Positions 60,860-64,000 of a DNA stretch of 64,000 bases are shown in pieces. Both the position numbers and the translations under genes were made by a program. Each line of letters begins with the position of its first letter. The stretch's first letter is position 1. Source of the stretch: Aquatica leii (Eukaryota > Arthropoda > Insecta > Coleoptera > Lampyridae); assembly GCA_035610365.1 (NCBI GenBank), contig CM069432.1, positions 126,242,255 to 126,306,254 of the forward strand, written 5' to 3'. Below the pieces are notes generated by a model, which worked only from the letters and a program-made list of their open reading frames with translations, was not told the DNA's origin and ran no database searches.

Positions 60860-60910
60860 TCCAGTTAAATCTATACGCGTTTTCAGTGTTCAGTGCACGT
60901 CTAACTATTG
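60860..60910 (+). promoter_or_regulatory. Possible initiator region
   Basis: tttcagtgttcagtgcacg contains two TCAGT words, the arthropod initiator consensus, in a locally GC-richer patch. There is no recognisable TATA box at the right distance and no identifiable gene downstream in the window, so this is a weak call. Confidence 0.15.
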
Positions 60911-62049
60911 TTTTACTATAAAATATTGAGCAAATAGAAAAAATAGTGCATGTCGGTTTTGTTGAATGTAATATTGCGCAATTATTTGCAACAAATCCTT
61001 TTTAAGACGTTGATACACGTTTGGCATTTAACAAACACCATGCAAATACAAAATGTTTGAAATTTGGCAACCACTTCTAATACGCGAATGTTTACCGACT
61101 GTTGTCAGTGAATAAGTACATGGTATCCAAACATCAATTTTGTACTCTCAGCGATAAAATATACGATTCTTTAGTAGTAATAGTTATATTTGAAAATCAA
61201 GCTTTCGCGGTTATTTTGGTAATGATTAGAAGCGATTTTCGGCTTAGACCGCGTATTCATGGTTTATATGGAACGTGTTTCTTTAAGATACTTGTATTGT
61301 GTATGTCAAGTTCACTGTACACGCAAAATCAACGTTTATCGGGCGGACATTTTATCGTGTAATAGTAGTTGCAGTAAATGTGCTATCCACTATAAAACAT
61401 CAAATAAAGCAAACCGTAAATATACTTTTATTTAACCAAATAATGCTTCTTGGGTACTACAACTTAGTAATTATTATTATTCTAGTTCTGCATTTTAATG
61501 TGTCTATTAACGTAATTACTTTTTTCCACTACTAGTCGTATACGCTTGCATTATTACCTATAATAGTAGGTCGTGAAGTTGTGCTTTTTTAAGCGCAGGT
61601 AAATAATATTTCATTATTAACTAGTAGTAGTAGTAACAGTTTCAAAGAAAAAAGTTTACGAAACTGCGTACCAAGAGCAAGAAATTTTATTTAATGCTAA
61701 TTTAAGTTATTAAATCGTTCAATTAATAAATTAATTTGATTTTAATAGTAAGTTATTTGAAGTTCGCGATTAATTAAATGCGAATATTATTGAGTAAATA
61801 CGTTTTAGATATAATCAATGCTTAAAATAATAATGTTTTTAAACAATTTAAACAACTTTAGCAATAAAAACTTACGTTATCTGGTTATTTTTTTGTTTTA
61901 AATCACAATTAAGAATTACGTCAACATTAGTTCTATTAAACTGTCAGAATTACTGACTTGATTTTTAATTTAAAATTAATATCTTAAATTTTAAATTTGA
62001 ATTAGTAACAGGTAGAAAGGTTGTAATAATTCTAGTAGTGGAAAAAATT

Positions 62050-62178
62050 GTATATATACTACGGTTGAGAAGTTCATTATAACCTGCGCGATTTATATCT
62101 ATCGACGCTTCGCGTCTCGCGATATAATCTGTCGCTTAGGTTATAATAATGCATTTCTCAACTTTGATATATAATATA
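62050..62178. repeat. Palindromic MITE-like sequence, about 130 bp
   Basis: The centre is gacgcttcgcgtc (62104-62116). Arms extend outward through ttatatc/gatataa, ataacct/aggttat, gttgagaa/ttctcaac and tatatata on both sides, with small indels. It has no coding capacity. Confidence 0.75.
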
Positions 62179-62371
62179 CTATTATTTAGGTGGCGTTTTG
62201 AATAGTGACATATTAAAACCATGTCTACGCATCTATTTGTAATAAACTAGGCAACTAATATACACAAATATCATACGTATATTGTAAACAAATAATACTA
62301 CTTTTATAATTATGCATATAAAGCGGAAGAATAATATAATGAATTTGTTGGTGTACATTGATAAATATATA

Positions 62372-63674
62372 CTCTGTGGCAATTAAATTGCACCACTACA
62401 AAAGTGTGAAAATTTTCTGACCAAACTTGACAGAGGTACTGAATGAATAAACTTTTATTCAAACAGGTCAAGTGTTAATGGCATATCTGACGTTTTCTTT
62501 TGTTTTTTTCTACTTCATTAATGTGTGTATTTTGTGTGAGTCTTGGTAAACTTTAATTAGATTATTTTTTGTGGTTTTCTTGTTTATCGTGTTTTAAAAG
62601 TGTGATTATGTTAAGATAGAATAGCGTCAAAATTAACGCCAATTAAAAGAATTGGACAAAAATCGAGTTGTTGCCTTACATTTAAGTGGTTTTTTGCACA
62701 AGAAAATTGCAAGTTGTCTTAACCGAAACTAATATATTATTATGCGCTGTTATTAAACATAGACTGGGAAAGGTCAAAATCGTCTGGTACAAGAAACTGG
62801 GGGCTCGAAACCAACAAATGCAGGACCGCCGCTTAAACTTATGGCAATAAGAAACCGATTTTTTAGTACCAGATTAATCGCCGGTTAGGTAATTAAGGTT
62901 GTCTTGCCCTTTAAACAGATTACCGTAAAATTAAAAGATTTGGATTGCAATCTTATTGATCACATCTTGTGCTACTTATCATGACTTAGTACTGACGTCA
63001 ACGTTTGAAATGGAACTAAAATCTGGAATCGCATAAAGTAGTCTTCAGTGATAAACTTTAATGAGGATGCATAAAAGTCGTAATAAATTTAGCGGCATGT
63101 GCACTACACTGTGTGATTATGGTATGAGGTGTTAATGTTTATGGAAGCAAGTTTTGTTTGGTATCTATCCACGGCAATATGAACGCTCGAAGATATGTTA
63201 AGAAGGTAGTAGAACACCATATCCTTCTATTTCTTCAACTATTAGAAAACTTATTTTTCTAGAAGGATAATGCCCGGTCGCAGGATAGCAAAACACTTTA
63301 TGAACCAATTTAAAAAGACTAATTTTAATTTTTTACCATGGTCACCCAGATCTCTAAATTTTTTGTTTATTAAGTACGTGTAGGACATTATGGGTAGAAC
63401 ACTGAAAAACTTGGCGCATCTTTTACAAATGCAGGAAGTTCTCTGGCATGAATTGCAAATTGCCTGCGATACAATAACTTAAGAGCAAATCGACCGCATG
63501 TTAGAATCAATGCCATAAAGAGTGATTAAGTGTGTACCCAATAAAAATTGTGTTTGTTTTTGTTTCTTTTCTTTGAAACTTTAATCATGTATTACTTCTA
63601 AGTAGTTAAAACTGTTTCCCACATTTGGTTACAAAATTTCCACTTTTTCTTGATGTAATTTTAATGTCACATTG
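62372..63674 (+). mobile_element. Tc1-like DNA transposon, decayed, both ends visible
   Basis: The left end ctctgtggcaattaaatt follows TA (62370-62371). The right end, read on the other strand, is caatgtgacattaaaatt and is followed by TA (63675-63676). The two ends stay alignable for about 75 bp. Total 1303 bp, the usual size for Tc1-type elements. It contains a heavily broken transposase. Confidence 0.8.
62610..63520 (+). pseudogene. Tc1-type transposase pseudogene
   Basis: Short blocks in the expected order are scattered over all three frames. RLVQETGGSKPTNAGPPLKL near 62780 is the 'GR.R....GSGRPR' linker region. VVFSDK at about 63042 is the first catalytic block. KDNARSQDSKTLY near 63265 is the second (family form 'QDNA+PH'). 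LPWSPRSLNFLFIKYV then DIMGRTLKNLAHL near 63336-63420 corresponds to 'WP..SPDLNPIE.VWD..GR', with the catalytic Asp-Leu-Asn changed. Stops and frame shifts are so numerous that no stretch over 60 codons stays open. It is one of the oldest DNA transposons in the window. Confidence 0.75.
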
Positions 63675-63676
63675 TA

Positions 63677-64000
63677 TATTTGAAATTATAATTTTCTTTA
63701 TTAAAAACTTTCATATATACTTTTTTGTTAGTAATTAAGTTGAAAATGTTAAAAACGTTTAAGAATATTTCTAAAAATAGCTAAATTATTTATATTACAA
63801 ACTTGTACAAATAGAAAAACAAGCAATAAAATGTAAACTAAAAATAAATACAAAGAATAAGAAAAAAAAATACTCAAGAAAAGAGCGTTAAAAAACAAAG
63901 CCTTTTAAAAACAGCAAAAAAAATACTTAAGTTTAATGTAGTTCCACTTCAACACAGGTTTATAGAAATCTTATTTATCTCAAACATATTAAATATAAAT
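63677..64000. other. AT-rich end of window, nothing recognised
   Basis: A-rich sequence with poly-A and poly-T tracts; no gene or element end identified. Confidence 0.6.

Larger units (their letters stand above)
57986..62049. other. 4-kb stretch without a gene
   Basis: No coding sequence recognised. It contains TACTC repeats with a hAT-like right end (58190-58404), a 14-bp stem (aattttggatgcaa at 59445, ttgcatccaaaatt at 59482), a 12-bp stem (gtaattgttttt at 60007, aaaaacaattac at 60048), two copies of ttttggtagactg (60356 and 60553), and a promoter-like GC-richer patch around 60860-60905. Confidence 0.5.

Noticed and set aside
61102-61535. Two overlapping open frames of about 80 codons
   Set aside because: No recognisable family, low-complexity hydrophobic composition, and length expected by chance in AT-rich DNA.
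1-64000. tRNA or rRNA genes
   Set aside because: No cloverleaf with A and B boxes and no conserved rRNA segments were noticed; a covariance search would be needed to be certain.

Overview
The window reads as repeat-dominated, very AT-rich DNA from an arthropod, most likely an insect. That inference rests on the mixture of fossil elements: several Tc1/mariner-type transposases, piggyBac, pogo/Tigger, hAT, a Cys-rich gene family familiar from arthropod genomes, a Ty1/copia fossil and a Penelope-like element. No intact gene could be supported. There are no rRNA or tRNA genes and no CRISPR array. Every protein-like stretch found is a decayed piece of a mobile element.

Layout. 1-3.7 kb: AT-rich DNA, a foldback sequence with a hammerhead-ribozyme-like core, a hAT MITE with a perfect 8-bp target duplication, and one arm of a ~0.7 kb inverted repeat. 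3.8-6.7 kb: a Tc1/mariner transposase pseudogene followed directly by a decayed piggyBac element. 6.7-10.3 kb: no gene. 10.3-13.1 kb: a pogo/Tigger C-terminal fragment, the second arm of the inverted repeat, and a 1.34-kb element with CACTGG ends that carries a Cys-rich ORF fragment. 13.1-20.9 kb: mostly empty, with a 214-bp palindrome and a broken zinc-finger gene resembling the N-terminal half of Crypton-type (tyrosine recombinase) elements. 20.9-30.0 kb: a satellite array of about 16 monomers of 527 bp, arranged in two higher-order blocks, with decayed edges. 30-32.9 kb: no gene.

32.9-38.5 kb: a copia fossil on the minus strand, split by a 2.15-kb TTAA-flanked element and a 406-bp hAT MITE. 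38.5-39 kb: a DDE transposase remnant on the minus strand. 39-44.8 kb: no gene, a second copy of the TTAA element's end, and a relative of the foldback. 44.8-46.9 kb: a Penelope-like element with reverse transcriptase, a GIY-YIG domain, 110-bp tandem repeats, a hammerhead-like core and inverted ends. 48.5-49.2 kb: a repeat whose inverted partner lies at 57.3-58.0 kb. 49.3-49.5 kb: a small GC-rich island. 49.7-51.7 kb: a mariner-like element with recognisable ends. 52.9-53.4 kb: a hAT transposase fragment. 55.2-57.3 kb: an internally deleted pogo/Tigger element with its right terminal repeat. 62.4-63.7 kb: a Tc1-like element with both ends.

The elements do not work together as a pathway. The readable history is layered insertion: younger MITEs sit inside copia and the foldback, the CACTGG element sits inside an older repeat, and Tigger sits at the edge of the 48.5/57.3-kb repeat. 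The best candidates for new biology are the block structure of the 527-bp satellite, the hammerhead-like core in the foldback, and the CpG-rich island at 49.3 kb.
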